Source: Trinickia terrae (GTDB lineage Bacteria > Pseudomonadota > Gammaproteobacteria > Burkholderiales > Burkholderiaceae). Taken from it: DNA of 64,000 nt. Shown in pieces: positions 7,257 to 17,251 of the stretch (position 1 is its first letter; each line of letters starts with the position of its first letter). Under the pieces are notes generated by a model, which was not told the DNA's origin, made no database searches, and worked only from the letters and a program-made list of their open reading frames with translations. The position numbers were made by a program, and so were the translations under genes. The stretch spans positions 62,001-126,000 of the forward strand of contig NZ_SWJE01000003.1 in the NCBI RefSeq assembly GCF_005144415.1, given 5' to 3'.

Positions 7257-8843
7257 ATGAATCAGGATTTGAAGAAAACCCTCTGGGCTGCGGCCGACAA
7301 GCTGCGGGCGTCGATGGATGCCGCCGAGTACAAGCACATCGTGCTTGGGCTGATTTTCCTGAAGTACATCTCGGACGCGTTCGACGAGCGTCGCGCACAA
7401 CTTTCGGCGGCATTCGGCAACCAGGAGGACGACCTGTACCTGCCCGATGCGGCAGACCGCGCCGATGCGCTGGAAGAGCGCGACTATTACACGATGACCA
7501 ACGTCTTCTGGGTGCCCGCAGAGGCGCGCTGGGAAACGCTGCGCGCGCAGGCGAAGCAGGCCGACATTGGCGTGAGGATTGATGCAGCCCTCGAAGCAAT
7601 CGAGGCTGACAACACCCGCCTGAAAGGCATTCTCGACAAGCGCTTTGGCCGCACGCAGCTCGAACCGGGCAAGCTCGGCGAGCTGGTGGACCTTATTTCG
7701 AAGATTGGCTTTGGCGAGGGCCACCACGCGAAAGACCTGCTGGGCGAGGTGTACGAATACTTCCTCGGGCAGTTCGCCACCGCCGAAGGCAAGAAGGGCG
7801 GACAGTTTTACACGCCCGCCTCGGTCGTGCGCGTGCTGGTGGAGGTGCTGGCACCGCACCAAGGGCGCGTCTATGACCCGTGCTGCGGCTCGGGCGGTAT
7901 GTTCGTGCAGAGCGAGAAGTTCATCGAGTCGCACGGCGGGCGAGCGGACGACATCAGCATTTACGGCCAGGAAGCCAACCCGACCACGTGGCGTCTGGTG
8001 GCAATGAACCTGGCGATTCGCGGCTTCGCGGCAGACCTCGGCAAAGAGCCCGCCGACACGTTCCATCGTGACCAGCATCCGGACTTGCGCGCCGACTATG
8101 TGCTGGCGAACCCGCCGTTCAACATCAGCGACTGGGGCGGTGAGCGTCTGACCGATGACCGGCGTTGGACATATGGCACACCTCCCGCAGGTAACGCGAA
8201 CTATGCGTGGCTTCAGCACATCCTGCACCACCTGAGCCCGCGCGGTCAGGCGGGCGTAGTGCTCGCCAACGGCAGCATGAGCAGCAACCAGAACAGCGAA
8301 GGCGACATTCGCCGTGCGATGGTTGAGGCCGATGTTGTTGACGTGATGGTTTCCCTACCGCCGCAACTGTTCCTGAACACGCCGATACCGGCATGTCTCT
8401 GGTTCCTCGCAAAAGACAAGAGCGGCGCTCCGATTGCAGGTGCCAAGCCGCGGCGTGACCGGCGTGGCGAGGTGCTCTTCATCGACGCACGCAAGCTCGG
8501 GCGCATGGAATCGCGAGTGGTGCGCGTGTTCGATGACGAAGACATCGCGAAGATTGCGGCGACGGTGCATCGTTGGCGGGCCGATGGCGAGGATGGCACC
8601 GATGAGCCCTACGCTGATGTGCCGGGTTTTTGTCGCGCGGTGAAGCTGGCCGAGATTGCGGAGCATTGGCATGTGCTCACGCCGGGCAGATATGTCGGCG
8701 CGGAAGAAACCGAGGACGACGACGAGGCGTTCAACGAGAAGATGGAACGCCTGACCGCGCAGTTGTCCGAGCAAATGATGCGTGGTGAGGAGTTGGATGT
8801 CGTGATACGGGCGAATCTTAGGGGATTGGGCTATGGCGTCTGA
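7257..8843 (+). CDS. hsdM: Type I restriction-modification system, DNA methyltransferase subunit
   Basis: 528 residues from ATG 7257 ([17 protein letters not shown]). An N-terminal helical HsdM_N domain is followed by an N6-adenine methyltransferase domain: SAM-binding motif I DPCCGSGG at 207-214 and catalytic motif IV NPPF at 285-288. [21 protein letters not shown] is the conserved lead-in to motif I. HsdM methylates adenines in the target chosen by HsdS and protects host DNA. No strong ribosome-binding site is seen before 7257; in-frame ATGs exist upstream (7188), so the start is not certain. It overlaps hsdS by 11 bp. Confidence 0.95.
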   Translation: MNQDLKKTLWAAADKLRASMDAAEYKHIVLGLIFLKYISDAFDERRAQLSAAFGNQEDDLYLPDAADRADALEERDYYTMTNVFWVPAEARWETLRAQAKQADIGVRIDAALEAIEADNTRLKGILDKRFGRTQLEPGKLGELVDLISKIGFGEGHHAKDLLGEVYEYFLGQFATAEGKKGGQFYTPASVVRVLVEVLAPHQGRVYDPCCGSGGMFVQSEKFIESHGGRADDISIYGQEANPTTWRLVAMNLAIRGFAADLGKEPADTFHRDQHPDLRADYVLANPPFNISDWGGERLTDDRRWTYGTPPAGNANYAWLQHILHHLSPRGQAGVVLANGSMSSNQNSEGDIRRAMVEADVVDVMVSLPPQLFLNTPIPACLWFLAKDKSGAPIAGAKPRRDRRGEVLFIDARKLGRMESRVVRVFDDEDIAKIAATVHRWRADGEDGTDEPYADVPGFCRAVKLAEIAEHWHVLTPGRYVGAEETEDDDEAFNEKMERLTAQLSEQMMRGEELDVVIRANLRGLGYGV

Positions 8844-10161
8844 GGTTGACTTGATTCGACTTCGGGAGTTGAGTGTCCGCATCACGAAAGGAACCACACC
8901 CACAAAAGGTGAAGGCTTCGTTGCGCGCGGAGTCAACTACATCAAATCCGAGTCCATCACTTCTGATGGCTCGATTGATGCGTCTAAATTCGCATTCATA
9001 GACGAAAAAACCCACGACAAGCTCGCTCGGTCACAGCTTCGTGCTGGAAATGTTCTTTTCTCAATGGCCGGCGTATATCTGGGTAAGACGGCTATCGTCT
9101 TGCCGGAGCATTTGCCAGCCAATACAAATCAGGCAGTTGGCATCATCACTTTGGATGAGTCGAAAGCCGACCCGCACTTCATCCACTATTCGCTGCAATC
9201 TCCAGCATGTCGCGCTTGGGTAATGCGCTCAGCTGCGCAATCTGCTCAGCCGAATTTTAATCTGCAAGAAATTGGAGACCTGAAAATTCCTGCATTTCCT
9301 CTTGCAAAGCAAAAGGAAATTGGAAGGGTATTGCGCGTACTCGATGACCGCATTGACAACCTACGCCAAACCAACGCCACGCTCGAATCCATCGCTCAAG
9401 CGTTGTTCAAAAGCTGGTTCATCGACTTCGACCCGGTGCGAGCGAAGGCCGAAGGCCGAGACCCTGAAGGTATGGATGGAGAAACGGCTGCACTGTTTCC
9501 GGATGCGTTCGAGGATTCGGCGTTGGGAGCGATTCCGAAGGGGTGGGTAGTATCCGAAGTCGGTAGCGTGGCGCAATGTGTTGGCGGCGGAACTCCGAGC
9601 ACCAAAGAGGCAAAATTTTGGGAGCCAGCTGTTCATCATTGGACTACGCCCAAAGACCTGTCTGGCATAACGGCCCCCGTGCTTCTCAGCACTGAGCGAA
9701 AGCTATCCGATGCCGGCTTGGCAAAAGTCAGCAGCGGACTGCTCCCTGCTGGAACCTTGCTAATGTCGTCGCGTGCTCCGATTGGTTACTTGGCTATTTC
9801 AGCGATTTCGGTAGCAGTAAATCAAGGGTATATCGCCATGCTTCCCGGTGGAACGCTTCCGCCGATATATCTGTATTTCTGGTGTCAGGCTAACATGGAT
9901 GCCATCAAGCAGAAAGCAAATGGCTCAACGTTCATGGAAATTAGCAAGACGGCATTCAGGCCGATTTCGTTAATCGTGCCGTCCGCTGAGGTTATTGACC
10001 GCTTCACTGAGTTAGCTGGAAAACTGTTCGCCCGTATCACGGACGGCGAACGGCAGGCGCACCAACTCGCAGAGATACGCGATACTCTGCTGCCGCGCCT
10101 GATTTCCGGCAGACTCCGCTTTCTCGAAGCCGAGGCCCAACTGAACGAGGCGCTTGCATGA
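8833..10161 (+). CDS. hsdS: Type I restriction-modification system, specificity subunit
   Basis: 442 residues. The two-repeat HsdS layout is clear: target-recognition domain 1 (about 1-150), a central conserved helix ([22 protein letters not shown]...), a spacer with [21 protein letters not shown], target-recognition domain 2 (about 235-380, opening [15 protein letters not shown]), and a C-terminal conserved helix ([22 protein letters not shown]). HsdS reads a bipartite DNA target and joins HsdM and HsdR. Both recognition domains are visibly more AT-rich than hsdM and hsdR, the usual sign of domain exchange. Start and stop overlap its neighbours (11 bp and 4 bp). Confidence 0.95.
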   Translation: MASEVDLIRLRELSVRITKGTTPTKGEGFVARGVNYIKSESITSDGSIDASKFAFIDEKTHDKLARSQLRAGNVLFSMAGVYLGKTAIVLPEHLPANTNQAVGIITLDESKADPHFIHYSLQSPACRAWVMRSAAQSAQPNFNLQEIGDLKIPAFPLAKQKEIGRVLRVLDDRIDNLRQTNATLESIAQALFKSWFIDFDPVRAKAEGRDPEGMDGETAALFPDAFEDSALGAIPKGWVVSEVGSVAQCVGGGTPSTKEAKFWEPAVHHWTTPKDLSGITAPVLLSTERKLSDAGLAKVSSGLLPAGTLLMSSRAPIGYLAISAISVAVNQGYIAMLPGGTLPPIYLYFWCQANMDAIKQKANGSTFMEISKTAFRPISLIVPSAEVIDRFTELAGKLFARITDGERQAHQLAEIRDTLLPRLISGRLRFLEAEAQLNEALA

Positions 10162-13100
10162 GCGGCATCACTGAGGACGCAGTCGAACAGGCAATGCTCG
10201 AATGGCTGACGGCCCTCGGCTGGCAGACCGCCCACGGACCGGATATTTCCCCGCCGGATGCCAAAACGCCCGGCACAGAACGCGATACCTACCGCGACGT
10301 AACGCTACGCCACCGCCTGGCTGCCGCCATTGCCAAGCTGAACCCGCACATTCCGTCCGTGGCCCGCGACGACGCACTGCGCCATGTACTGAATCCGAAC
10401 GTGCCCGGTCTCGTCAACGCCAATCGACAGCTCTACCGCTGGCTGGTGGACGGTGTGCCGGTCGAATATCAGAAGGACGGCGAGACACGCGGCGACCGCG
10501 TTCGCCTGGCCGATTTTTCCGACGTGACCGCGAATGACTGGCTGGCCGTCAATCAGTTCAGCACCCAGGGCGCGAAGAAAACCCGCCGTCCCGATGTGGT
10601 GCTGTTCCTGAATGGTTTGCCGATTGTCGTCGTTGAATTGAAGAACCCCGGCGACCAGAACGCCGACATCTGGGGCGCATGGAACCAGCTTCAGGCTTAC
10701 CAGGAAGACATTCCCGACCTGTTCAACGCCAATGCCATACAGGTCATCTCCGATGGCACAACGGCCCGCATGGGTTCGCTTACCTCAAACAAGGAGCGCT
10801 TCCTCGCCTGGCGCACCATCGACGGCCGGGAGACTGACCCGCACGGGCCAATGCGCGAACTCGAAACGCTTACGCGAGGCCTGTTCCGCCGCGACTACCT
10901 GCTTGATTATCTGCGTCATTTCATCCTGTTCGAGGACGAAGGCCAGCTCCTCAAGAAGATTGCCGCGTATCACCAATTCCATGCGGTGCGCGCCGTTGTC
11001 GAAAGCGTGCTGCACGCCTCGGCCCCTGGTGGTTCGCGTAAGGGGGGCGTCGTCTGGCACACGCAGGGGGCAGGCAAGAGCATCGAGATGACCTGCCTTG
11101 CCGGCGCGCTGATGGCCAGCGCGGAGATGGAGAACCCAACGCTCTTGGTCGTGACCGACCGCAATGACCTCGACAACCAGCTTTTCGGCGTCTTTGCTGG
11201 AGCCAGCGAGCTACTGCGCGAAACACCCGTGCAGGCTGATAAGCGGACGGAGTTGCGTCGCTTGCTCGATAACCGCCCATCTGGCGGCATCATCTTCACG
11301 ACTATCCAGAAGTTCACACCCGGCGAGGATGAGGACACGTTCCCGGTTCTCTCGGAGCGTCGCAACATCGTTGTCATTTGCGACGAGGCACACCGCAGTC
11401 AGTATGGATTCGACGCCCGTCTGCCTGAGCCAGCCAATGGTAAGCAGTCTGCCAGCTCGGCGGTACGCTACGGCTATGCGCAATATTTGCGCGATGCACT
11501 ACCCGGCGCTACGTTCGTCGCATTCACCGGCACGCCGGTCGAGCTGAACGACCGGGATACGCGGGCAGTGTTTGGTGACTACGTGCATGTGTACGACATC
11601 GAGCAGGCAGTGAAGGACGGCGCAACAGTGCCGATTTACTACGAAAGCCGTCTGGCTGCCTTGGAGCTGAAGGAAGAAGACACCGACGACCTGGACGACC
11701 AGGTAGACGAGCTGACCGAAGCTGAGGCCAGCGACGAATCAAAGGTTGCCACGCTTCGTCGCTGGGCAGCGTTGGAAAAGATTGTCGGTGCGCCGCCTCG
11801 CATCCAGAAAATCGCGGCCGACATCGTGGCCCATTTCGAGAATCGACAGTCGGTGATGGATGGCAAGGCGATGGTGGTGGCGATGAGCCGCGACGTCTGC
11901 GTGCATCTGTACAACGCCATCGTCGCCCTGCGTCCGGAGTGGCATAGCGACGACCCGATGCAGGGCGTCATCAAGATTGTGATGACGGGTTCGGCGTCCG
12001 ACAAAGCTCTGCTTAAGCCGCATATTCATCCGAAGGACATCCGCAAGAAGCTCGAACTCCGGTACAAGGACACATCCGACCCGTTCAAGCTTGTCATCGT
12101 GCGCGATATGTGGCTGACGGGCTTCGACGCGCCGTGTATGCACACGATGTACATCGACAAGCCGATGAAAGGCCACAACCTGATGCAGGCTATCGCCCGC
12201 GTCAACCGGGTCTTTAAAGACAAGCCTGGCGGTTTGGTTGTCGATTACATCGGCATCGCGAACGAGCTGAAGGCGGCATTGGCCACGTACACGCAGGCCA
12301 ACGGACGCGGCCGGCCAACCATCGACGCGCGGGAAGCGCTGGCAGTCCTGATGGAAAAGATGGACCTGCTGCACGACCTGCTGCACGGCGTCGATTACAC
12401 GGCGTTCCGTACTCAAGCCTGGCAACTGCTGCCGACCGTGGCCGACCATGTGCTTGGCCAGAAGGATGGCAAGAAGCGGTTTGCGGACGCGGTATTGGCG
12501 GCTGGCCAGGCATTCGCGTTGTGCTGCACGCTCAGCGAGGCGCTTCAGTATCGCGACGAGCTGGCTTTCCTGCAGGCCGTCAAGGCAGCCATTATCAAGA
12601 ACGAGAACGTCAACAAGACCCTGTCCGACGAGCAGAAAGAACACGCGCTTCGGCAAATCATCAGCAGCGTGGTCGTCAGCGATGAGGTCATCGACATCTT
12701 CGCATCGCTGGGACTGAAGCGACCTGACATCGGCGTGCTGTCCGACGCGTTCCTTGATGATGTGCGCCACATGAAGCAGCGCAACCTCGCTGTTGAGCTG
12801 CTGGAGCGCCTGCTGAAAGACCAAATCAAGTCGCGCTTCAAGACCAACGTCGTGCAGAGTGCGAAGTTCTCGGAGCTGTTGCAGCAGAGCCTGACGCGCT
12901 ACAACAATCGAACGGTGCAGACTTCGCAGGTCATCGAGGAGCTTATCGAGATGGCCAAGGCTTTCCAGGAAGCTGCCGAGCGCGGTGAGCGTCTGGGGCT
13001 GAACAGCGACGAGATGGCGTTTTACGATGCGCTGGCGACCAACGAGGCGGCGGTGCGTGAACTCGGCGACGACACGCTCAAAAAAATCGCGGTCGAGCTG

Positions 13101-13286
13101 GTCGTGAAGCTGCGCGGCTCGGTGACGGTCGATTGGGCGAAACGCGAAACCGTGCGCGCGAAGCTGCGCGTGATGGTCAAGACACTGCTCAAGCGCTACA
13201 AGTATCCGCCCGACCGACAGGAGGAAGCGACGGATACGGTGTTGTCGCAGGCGGAAACGCTGTCGGCGGATTGGGTGGCAGTGTAG
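10158..13286 (+). CDS. hsdR: Type I restriction-modification system, endonuclease/translocase subunit
   Basis: 1042 residues, full length for HsdR. A nuclease domain of PD-(D/E)xK type is visible near residues 143-165 ([21 protein letters not shown]). A superfamily 2 motor follows: motif I TQGAGKS near residue 302, motif II DEAH ([11 protein letters not shown], near 409), motif III FTGTPVE near 457, then a RecA-like second domain ([27 protein letters not shown]). HsdR translocates and cuts unmodified DNA. The ATG overlaps the hsdS stop (ATGA), so hsdMSR is a single operon. Confidence 0.95.
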   Translation: MSGITEDAVEQAMLEWLTALGWQTAHGPDISPPDAKTPGTERDTYRDVTLRHRLAAAIAKLNPHIPSVARDDALRHVLNPNVPGLVNANRQLYRWLVDGVPVEYQKDGETRGDRVRLADFSDVTANDWLAVNQFSTQGAKKTRRPDVVLFLNGLPIVVVELKNPGDQNADIWGAWNQLQAYQEDIPDLFNANAIQVISDGTTARMGSLTSNKERFLAWRTIDGRETDPHGPMRELETLTRGLFRRDYLLDYLRHFILFEDEGQLLKKIAAYHQFHAVRAVVESVLHASAPGGSRKGGVVWHTQGAGKSIEMTCLAGALMASAEMENPTLLVVTDRNDLDNQLFGVFAGASELLRETPVQADKRTELRRLLDNRPSGGIIFTTIQKFTPGEDEDTFPVLSERRNIVVICDEAHRSQYGFDARLPEPANGKQSASSAVRYGYAQYLRDALPGATFVAFTGTPVELNDRDTRAVFGDYVHVYDIEQAVKDGATVPIYYESRLAALELKEEDTDDLDDQVDELTEAEASDESKVATLRRWAALEKIVGAPPRIQKIAADIVAHFENRQSVMDGKAMVVAMSRDVCVHLYNAIVALRPEWHSDDPMQGVIKIVMTGSASDKALLKPHIHPKDIRKKLELRYKDTSDPFKLVIVRDMWLTGFDAPCMHTMYIDKPMKGHNLMQAIARVNRVFKDKPGGLVVDYIGIANELKAALATYTQANGRGRPTIDAREALAVLMEKMDLLHDLLHGVDYTAFRTQAWQLLPTVADHVLGQKDGKKRFADAVLAAGQAFALCCTLSEALQYRDELAFLQAVKAAIIKNENVNKTLSDEQKEHALRQIISSVVVSDEVIDIFASLGLKRPDIGVLSDAFLDDVRHMKQRNLAVELLERLLKDQIKSRFKTNVVQSAKFSELLQQSLTRYNNRTVQTSQVIEELIEMAKAFQEAAERGERLGLNSDEMAFYDALATNEAAVRELGDDTLKKIAVELVVKLRGSVTVDWAKRETVRAKLRVMVKTLLKRYKYPPDRQEEATDTVLSQAETLSADWVAV

Positions 13287-13291
13287 CAATC

Positions 13292-13332
13292 TGGCCATGT
13301 TGGCCAACTTGTCCATGCTGAAGATATGGCCA
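13292..13332. repeat. TGGCCA repeat cluster B
   Basis: Contains TTGGCCAACTTGTCCA at 13300-13315, flanked by TGGCCA at 13292 and 13327. It lies just after the hsdR stop and before the NdpA-like gene. Confidence 0.7.
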
Positions 13333-13399
13333 AGTTACAATAACCCGCACTCTGGCGCTTAAATTCGCGGGGTCTCGTAAATATAAGGCTGGAGGGTCG

Positions 13400-14488
13400 A
13401 TGCAGCTTCTCAACCTCACGATTTCACGAGTCGTCTTGCACGAGGTTTTCAAGCGGGGGAATGATGGGAACAAGGTGCAACCCGAGTTTGGAGATGAACT
13501 CGAGGTGCTGGATGACGAAGCCTCCGAGGCTCTTCGAGACCGCGTTGTAACTGCCATGACAAGCGCGACGCGGTGCGTGCAGATGTCCATCGTGAAAGCA
13601 AGCGCGGAAAGCCTTGTCCATCGAGCATCCGTAGCCCTCGACGCCGATGATGCAGGCTTCATTGCTGCGTCTCGGGGCATCGCTGATAAGCTCGCTGACG
13701 AACAAAAGAACCGAAATCTACCCGGTGGAGTAGTCGTCGTATTCAGCGGTACTGCCGGTCATCCAGCGCGGCGATTGGTTGGCGTCATCAAAGCCGAAGT
13801 GCATAATGGATTCATGCGGGCACGCGAAGCCGCAGATGCAAAGCCGAAGCTCAAGTTTTTGAAGTCGCTTATGCTGACTGCACAGACCAAGCTGTATAAG
13901 GTTGGCCTGTTTCTGGAACCACGACCGCCGGTTGAAGGCGAATTTCCGGCCGGTTGGGATGCCTATATCTATGACGAAACCTTAACTGTAGCGAATAGAT
14001 ACGGTGCGGCCAAATATTTCTATGAGGGTTTCTTGGGGCTAGGTTTCGCGCAATCTAGCGCGCGCCAGACGCAGCAGTTTTTTGATTTGACGAAGGCTTT
14101 TATCCAATCGATGGACAAGCCTGAGGAAGAAAAAATCGTGTTGCATAACGCACTCATTACGTATTTGCGCGCGGACCAACTTCCGACTGTCGGAATTGCG
14201 TCCTTTGCAGAGGCGTACTTCGGAGATGCGGATGGACGTGACGCCTATCGTGCCTACATGGTCGAGAAAGGGTTTCCTGAAGTCGCGGTCAACAAAGACA
14301 CGACTGATGTTGCATCAGCAATGAAGTTGCGAAGACTGAATTTTGCCAGCCGCGTGCGTATCAGCGGTCCCGCAGAGTCATTCGACAAATTGGTAAACGT
14401 GTCGCTAATTGACGGCGAGGAAAATAATGGTGTCGCGCCAAAGTGGACCCAGGTAATCGTTAAAGACCGAATCTCTACTCAAGAATGA
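13400..14488 (+). CDS. NdpA/YejK-like nucleoid-associated protein
   Basis: 362 residues, ATG 13400 with GGAGGG four bases upstream. The N-terminus (MQLLNLTISRVVLHEVFKRG), the region VVVVFSGTAG...LVGVIKAEVHNGF and the later LKSLMLTAQTKLYKVGLFLE...WDAYIYDE followed by AAKYFYEGFLGLGF match the 37-kDa nucleoid-associated family (PF04245). E. coli YejK has 335 residues. Core YejK binds DNA and topoisomerases; accessory copies are frequent in defence-rich islands. The stop overlaps the ATG of the RelA/SpoT-like gene (ATGA), implying coupled translation. Base composition is more AT-rich than hsdMSR and the host, so it was probably acquired separately. Confidence 0.82.
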   Translation: MQLLNLTISRVVLHEVFKRGNDGNKVQPEFGDELEVLDDEASEALRDRVVTAMTSATRCVQMSIVKASAESLVHRASVALDADDAGFIAASRGIADKLADEQKNRNLPGGVVVVFSGTAGHPARRLVGVIKAEVHNGFMRAREAADAKPKLKFLKSLMLTAQTKLYKVGLFLEPRPPVEGEFPAGWDAYIYDETLTVANRYGAAKYFYEGFLGLGFAQSSARQTQQFFDLTKAFIQSMDKPEEEKIVLHNALITYLRADQLPTVGIASFAEAYFGDADGRDAYRAYMVEKGFPEVAVNKDTTDVASAMKLRRLNFASRVRISGPAESFDKLVNVSLIDGEENNGVAPKWTQVIVKDRISTQE

Positions 14489-15483
14489 CCGAATCTGAAT
14501 TTCTTGCGCGATGGCACGCTGAGCGGGATTCATATTCCGCTTGGGGTCTATTCGTTAAGAATCAGATTATTGCGGACCTACACGCGTCGATACCTCACTT
14601 CGACGCACATGCATTTCTCAAGATTCTCCCAGAGCCACGAACGAAAACGGATAACTCCCTTATCGGCAAGGCGTTTCATCGAAACAAAGCGTATGCGGAC
14701 CCTTACGTCAATATTGAGGATAAGGTTGGAGTCCGGTTTGTGGTGTTGCTTACTTCTGACATAAAGAAGATTCAGCATGTCATCGAGCGCTCCACTATGT
14801 GGACGTGCAGTCTCGATAGAGACTACGAAGCAGAGCGCGAAACGAGGCCGTTGGAATTTACGTATCAATCGACGCACTATGTATTGAAGGCTGCCAACAC
14901 GTTTAGGACGGAGTCCTACGTTGAGGTCCAGAAAGATACGCCGTGTGAAGTGCAGATTCGGACCCTGCTGCAGCATGCCCATAGTGAGCTGACGCACGAT
15001 AATATCTATAAGCGTGAGCCGGGGTCCGAGGTAGCCAAGACGGTGGAACGGACCGTCGCAAAGAGCATGGCGCTGATTGAGGCGGTTGACGACTACTTTA
15101 TCAGTGCTGTAGACGAACTTAATTCGGCAACCAAGGCCGAGCGTGAAGCGCTTGATATTTTGGCTACGGTCTACTCGGAGCACATCGGTTTCGCTCCTCA
15201 GACAGACCTAAGCAATCGGCTCGTATTGCAAGCATTTCGCCAGAACATGGGTGCAGACTTGCGCCAATGTCTGACGGAGTTGCTCGTTCAGAAACCGTTC
15301 ATTGCCGAGCGGGTCCGAGGCCGCGCGGCGACGCACTATCTTTTCCGCCAACCATGGATACTTTTGGCGTATCTAATGGCGGACTCCGCACCTGCCGTGA
15401 CTGCCGAACGCTGGCCGCTGACGCCTGACGAGCTTAGACCGATTTACACTGACTTAGGGCGGGCGTTTCCAGCGCAAATCTAA
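14485..15483 (+). CDS. RelA/SpoT-type nucleotide (pppGpp) synthetase domain protein, no hydrolase domain
   Basis: 332 residues. All hallmarks of a (p)ppGpp synthetase core are visible: RxK at R52-K54 with S58 and K62 behind it (ATP binding), DKVGVR at 79-84, YQSTH at 127-131 (G-loop), EVQIR at 155-159, and H171 plus YK at 175-176. There is no HD hydrolase domain, so it cannot degrade its product. A C-terminal region of about 140 residues has no domain I recognise. Such single-domain synthetases include toxSAS toxins and phage-defence CapRel; here the partner is an overlapping NdpA-like gene. Whether the product is (p)ppGpp, (p)ppApp or tRNA pyrophosphorylation is not visible. Confidence 0.85.
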   Translation: MTESEFLARWHAERDSYSAWGLFVKNQIIADLHASIPHFDAHAFLKILPEPRTKTDNSLIGKAFHRNKAYADPYVNIEDKVGVRFVVLLTSDIKKIQHVIERSTMWTCSLDRDYEAERETRPLEFTYQSTHYVLKAANTFRTESYVEVQKDTPCEVQIRTLLQHAHSELTHDNIYKREPGSEVAKTVERTVAKSMALIEAVDDYFISAVDELNSATKAEREALDILATVYSEHIGFAPQTDLSNRLVLQAFRQNMGADLRQCLTELLVQKPFIAERVRGRAATHYLFRQPWILLAYLMADSAPAVTAERWPLTPDELRPIYTDLGRAFPAQI

Positions 15484-15546
15484 GTTCTGCGAGCACGAAG
15501 CGAATCCAGCGTATTACTGAGGCTACATACAGTTGGAATAGTCACA

Positions 15547-15595
15547 TTGGCCAACCTGGTCAAGTTCTCAACTTGGCCACGCTTTCTGCATGGCC
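15547..15595. repeat. TGGCCA repeat cluster C
   Basis: Contains TTGGCCAACCTGGTCA at 15547-15562, then TTGGCCA at 15573-15579 and TGGCC at 15591-15595. It lies between the end of the alarmone-synthetase gene and the end of the convergent integrase gene. Confidence 0.7.
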
Positions 15596-15624
15596 GACTT
15601 TGGACAACATCCTTCGGAGCATGG

Positions 15625-17022
15625 TCACTGCAGCGCCTGCGAATCCTGCTGAGCCTGTTCCGGCTTGAAGTCGATACCCGCCTGTTTGAGCATCCACGCT
15701 TCGATGCGTGTGTGCCACTTGCGCAGTAAGTCGAGCGGGCGGCGGCGGTAGTGCTTTTCCGCCAGAGCGCTAGGCTTGTGTCCTTGAATTTGGGCCACGA
15801 CACCGGTGGGCACTTCTAGCCACTCGGCCAGCGTGCCGAACGAGCGGCGTAGACCTTGCAGCGTCACATGCGGCAGGCCTGCTTCTTCAATAGCGGCCTC
15901 ATGTGCGAAGCGCGGCTCCTCGATGTGGCCGCTCTCCGATGCGACGCTTGGAAACACCCAGGGCGATGGCTGCCACGGCGTGCCAGCGTCTTCCATTCTC
16001 TGAAGTACCTTGATGCTCGGCGGTGTGTCGTTGAGTCGCTTCAGTTCGAGCAGCAGCGAGCGGAAATACGGCGTTAGCGGAATGATGCGGGAGCCTTCGA
16101 CTTTGTCGCGGAGTTTTATCTTGTTCCAGCGCAAATCGACGTTTTCCCAGCGCAGTTCTGCTAGTTCCTCGCGGCGCGGACCGGTGATGAGGACGCCTTG
16201 CAGGTAGGTGGCCGCCACGCGGTTGGGCTGGGCGCGCACTGCCTTAAACCAGGCTCGAAGTTGCTCGCGCTCCAGGCAATCGCCTTCGGGCGTCTTCACG
16301 CTTGGCAGAAGGGCCGTGACCTTCGGGGATGAATAGCAGTCGTCCGGCAGAAGCTTCTTGAATTTCGTTTGACCCTCGCACCAGCCAGCAAACGCTTTGA
16401 ACATGCGGTACGCATAAGCGATGCTGGTCGGCCGCTCGGCAACCTCGTCCTCCATCCAGCTAGCAATCGCGTCGCCGGTCATGTCGGGCAGCTTCATCGG
16501 CATGAGCGCATGCAGCGGACCTTGGCTTGTCAGCCCCTTTCCTCGCTTCTTTTCCGCTCCACCGGGGGCGGCTAACTTGCGGTGGTCCTCAATGTACTGC
16601 GCGCTGCGGGGGCGCTTCGTTTTCGGAGATGGCGTCGCTTCAAGGTCAGTCAGGTAGGCCGTCCACGCATCGGCGAATGTTACGTCCTGGCGCTCGGCTT
16701 CGGCTTTTCGTGTGGCTAGGGCTGCGCGCTGCTCGGCAGCTTCCTCTCGGGGGTCTTTGCCGGCGTCAATCAGACGTTGCAGGCGGCGCGCTTCGTCGCG
16801 CGCCTTGTCAATGCCCCAGTCTTTCGGCGAGCCTATCGTGACGCGCACTGTCGCCCCGTTCAGCTTGCCCTGAAAGATATAAGACAGCGTGCCCGCCGCC
16901 GTGGCGCGAAGGCCCAGGCCGGATGCACTGCTGTCCCAGAGAAAAGCCTGAGCCTTGCCAGTAGGGCAGCTATGCCCGTTGACCCGCCCCGCCGTGAAAT
17001 TGACCTTGGCCACCGTTACCAT
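15625..17022 (-). CDS. int: Tyrosine site-specific recombinase (integrase) of the element
   Basis: 465 residues. An N-terminal DUF4102-like arm-binding domain (FLWDSSASGLGLRATAAGTLSYIFQGK...ARRLQRLIDAGKDPREE) is followed by a core-binding domain and a catalytic domain. Catalytic residues: Arg box TGPRREEL with R283, Lys near 308, R392 in QGLR, H415 in GHK, and nucleophile Y425 in KHYRRR. The usual His of the HxxR box is Gln389. The gene starts next to attR and the right-hand TGTAACCG repeats, as expected for a tRNA-targeting integrase. ATG 17022 is taken; a downstream GTG is possible. Confidence 0.92.
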   Translation of the reverse strand: MVTVAKVNFTAGRVNGHSCPTGKAQAFLWDSSASGLGLRATAAGTLSYIFQGKLNGATVRVTIGSPKDWGIDKARDEARRLQRLIDAGKDPREEAAEQRAALATRKAEAERQDVTFADAWTAYLTDLEATPSPKTKRPRSAQYIEDHRKLAAPGGAEKKRGKGLTSQGPLHALMPMKLPDMTGDAIASWMEDEVAERPTSIAYAYRMFKAFAGWCEGQTKFKKLLPDDCYSSPKVTALLPSVKTPEGDCLEREQLRAWFKAVRAQPNRVAATYLQGVLITGPRREELAELRWENVDLRWNKIKLRDKVEGSRIIPLTPYFRSLLLELKRLNDTPPSIKVLQRMEDAGTPWQPSPWVFPSVASESGHIEEPRFAHEAAIEEAGLPHVTLQGLRRSFGTLAEWLEVPTGVVAQIQGHKPSALAEKHYRRRPLDLLRKWHTRIEAWMLKQAGIDFKPEQAQQDSQALQ

Positions 17023-17031
17023 CCTCGGGAA

Positions 17032-17068
17032 GAGTTACATGGACATCCATGTAACCGCTGTGTAACCG
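17032..17068. promoter_or_regulatory. Right-end TGTAACCG repeats, candidate integrase arm sites
   Basis: TGTAACCG at 17050-17057 and 17061-17068 (11-bp period), followed by GATTTTGTC, plus an inverted near-copy (AGTTACAT, 17033-17040). It mirrors the left-end set and lies immediately upstream of the integrase start, so binding could also autoregulate int. Confidence 0.6.
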
Positions 17069-17196
17069 GATTTTGTCGTTTTAGGGGAATTCGTGTCAAC
17101 GTGGATAAACATGTAATTTCCGCGTATCCCCTGTATTTACGGGGGTTTTGGCGGATTTTTGAATTCGAGTCAACGCCGAGAAATGTGAGGTTTCGA

Positions 17197-17244
17197 TGAT
17201 TTGTAATCATCAGGTGGCGGGTTCGAGTCCTGCAGCCGGCACCA
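17197..17244 (+). repeat. attR: 48-bp direct copy of the tRNA-Thr 3' half
   Basis: Identical to 1551-1598 and ends at the tRNA CCA. It lacks the tRNA 5' half and therefore is not a functional tRNA gene. By the usual polarity this copy is the original chromosomal 3' end. Confidence 0.95.
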
Positions 17245-17251
17245 GGCATGT

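Noticed and set aside
11739-13316. 525-codon open frame antisense to hsdR
   Set aside because: Antisense to a full HsdR with all motifs; composition is that of a shadow frame.
17197-17244. Second tRNA-Thr gene at the right boundary
   Set aside because: Only the 3' half is present; D-arm and acceptor 5' strand are missing.
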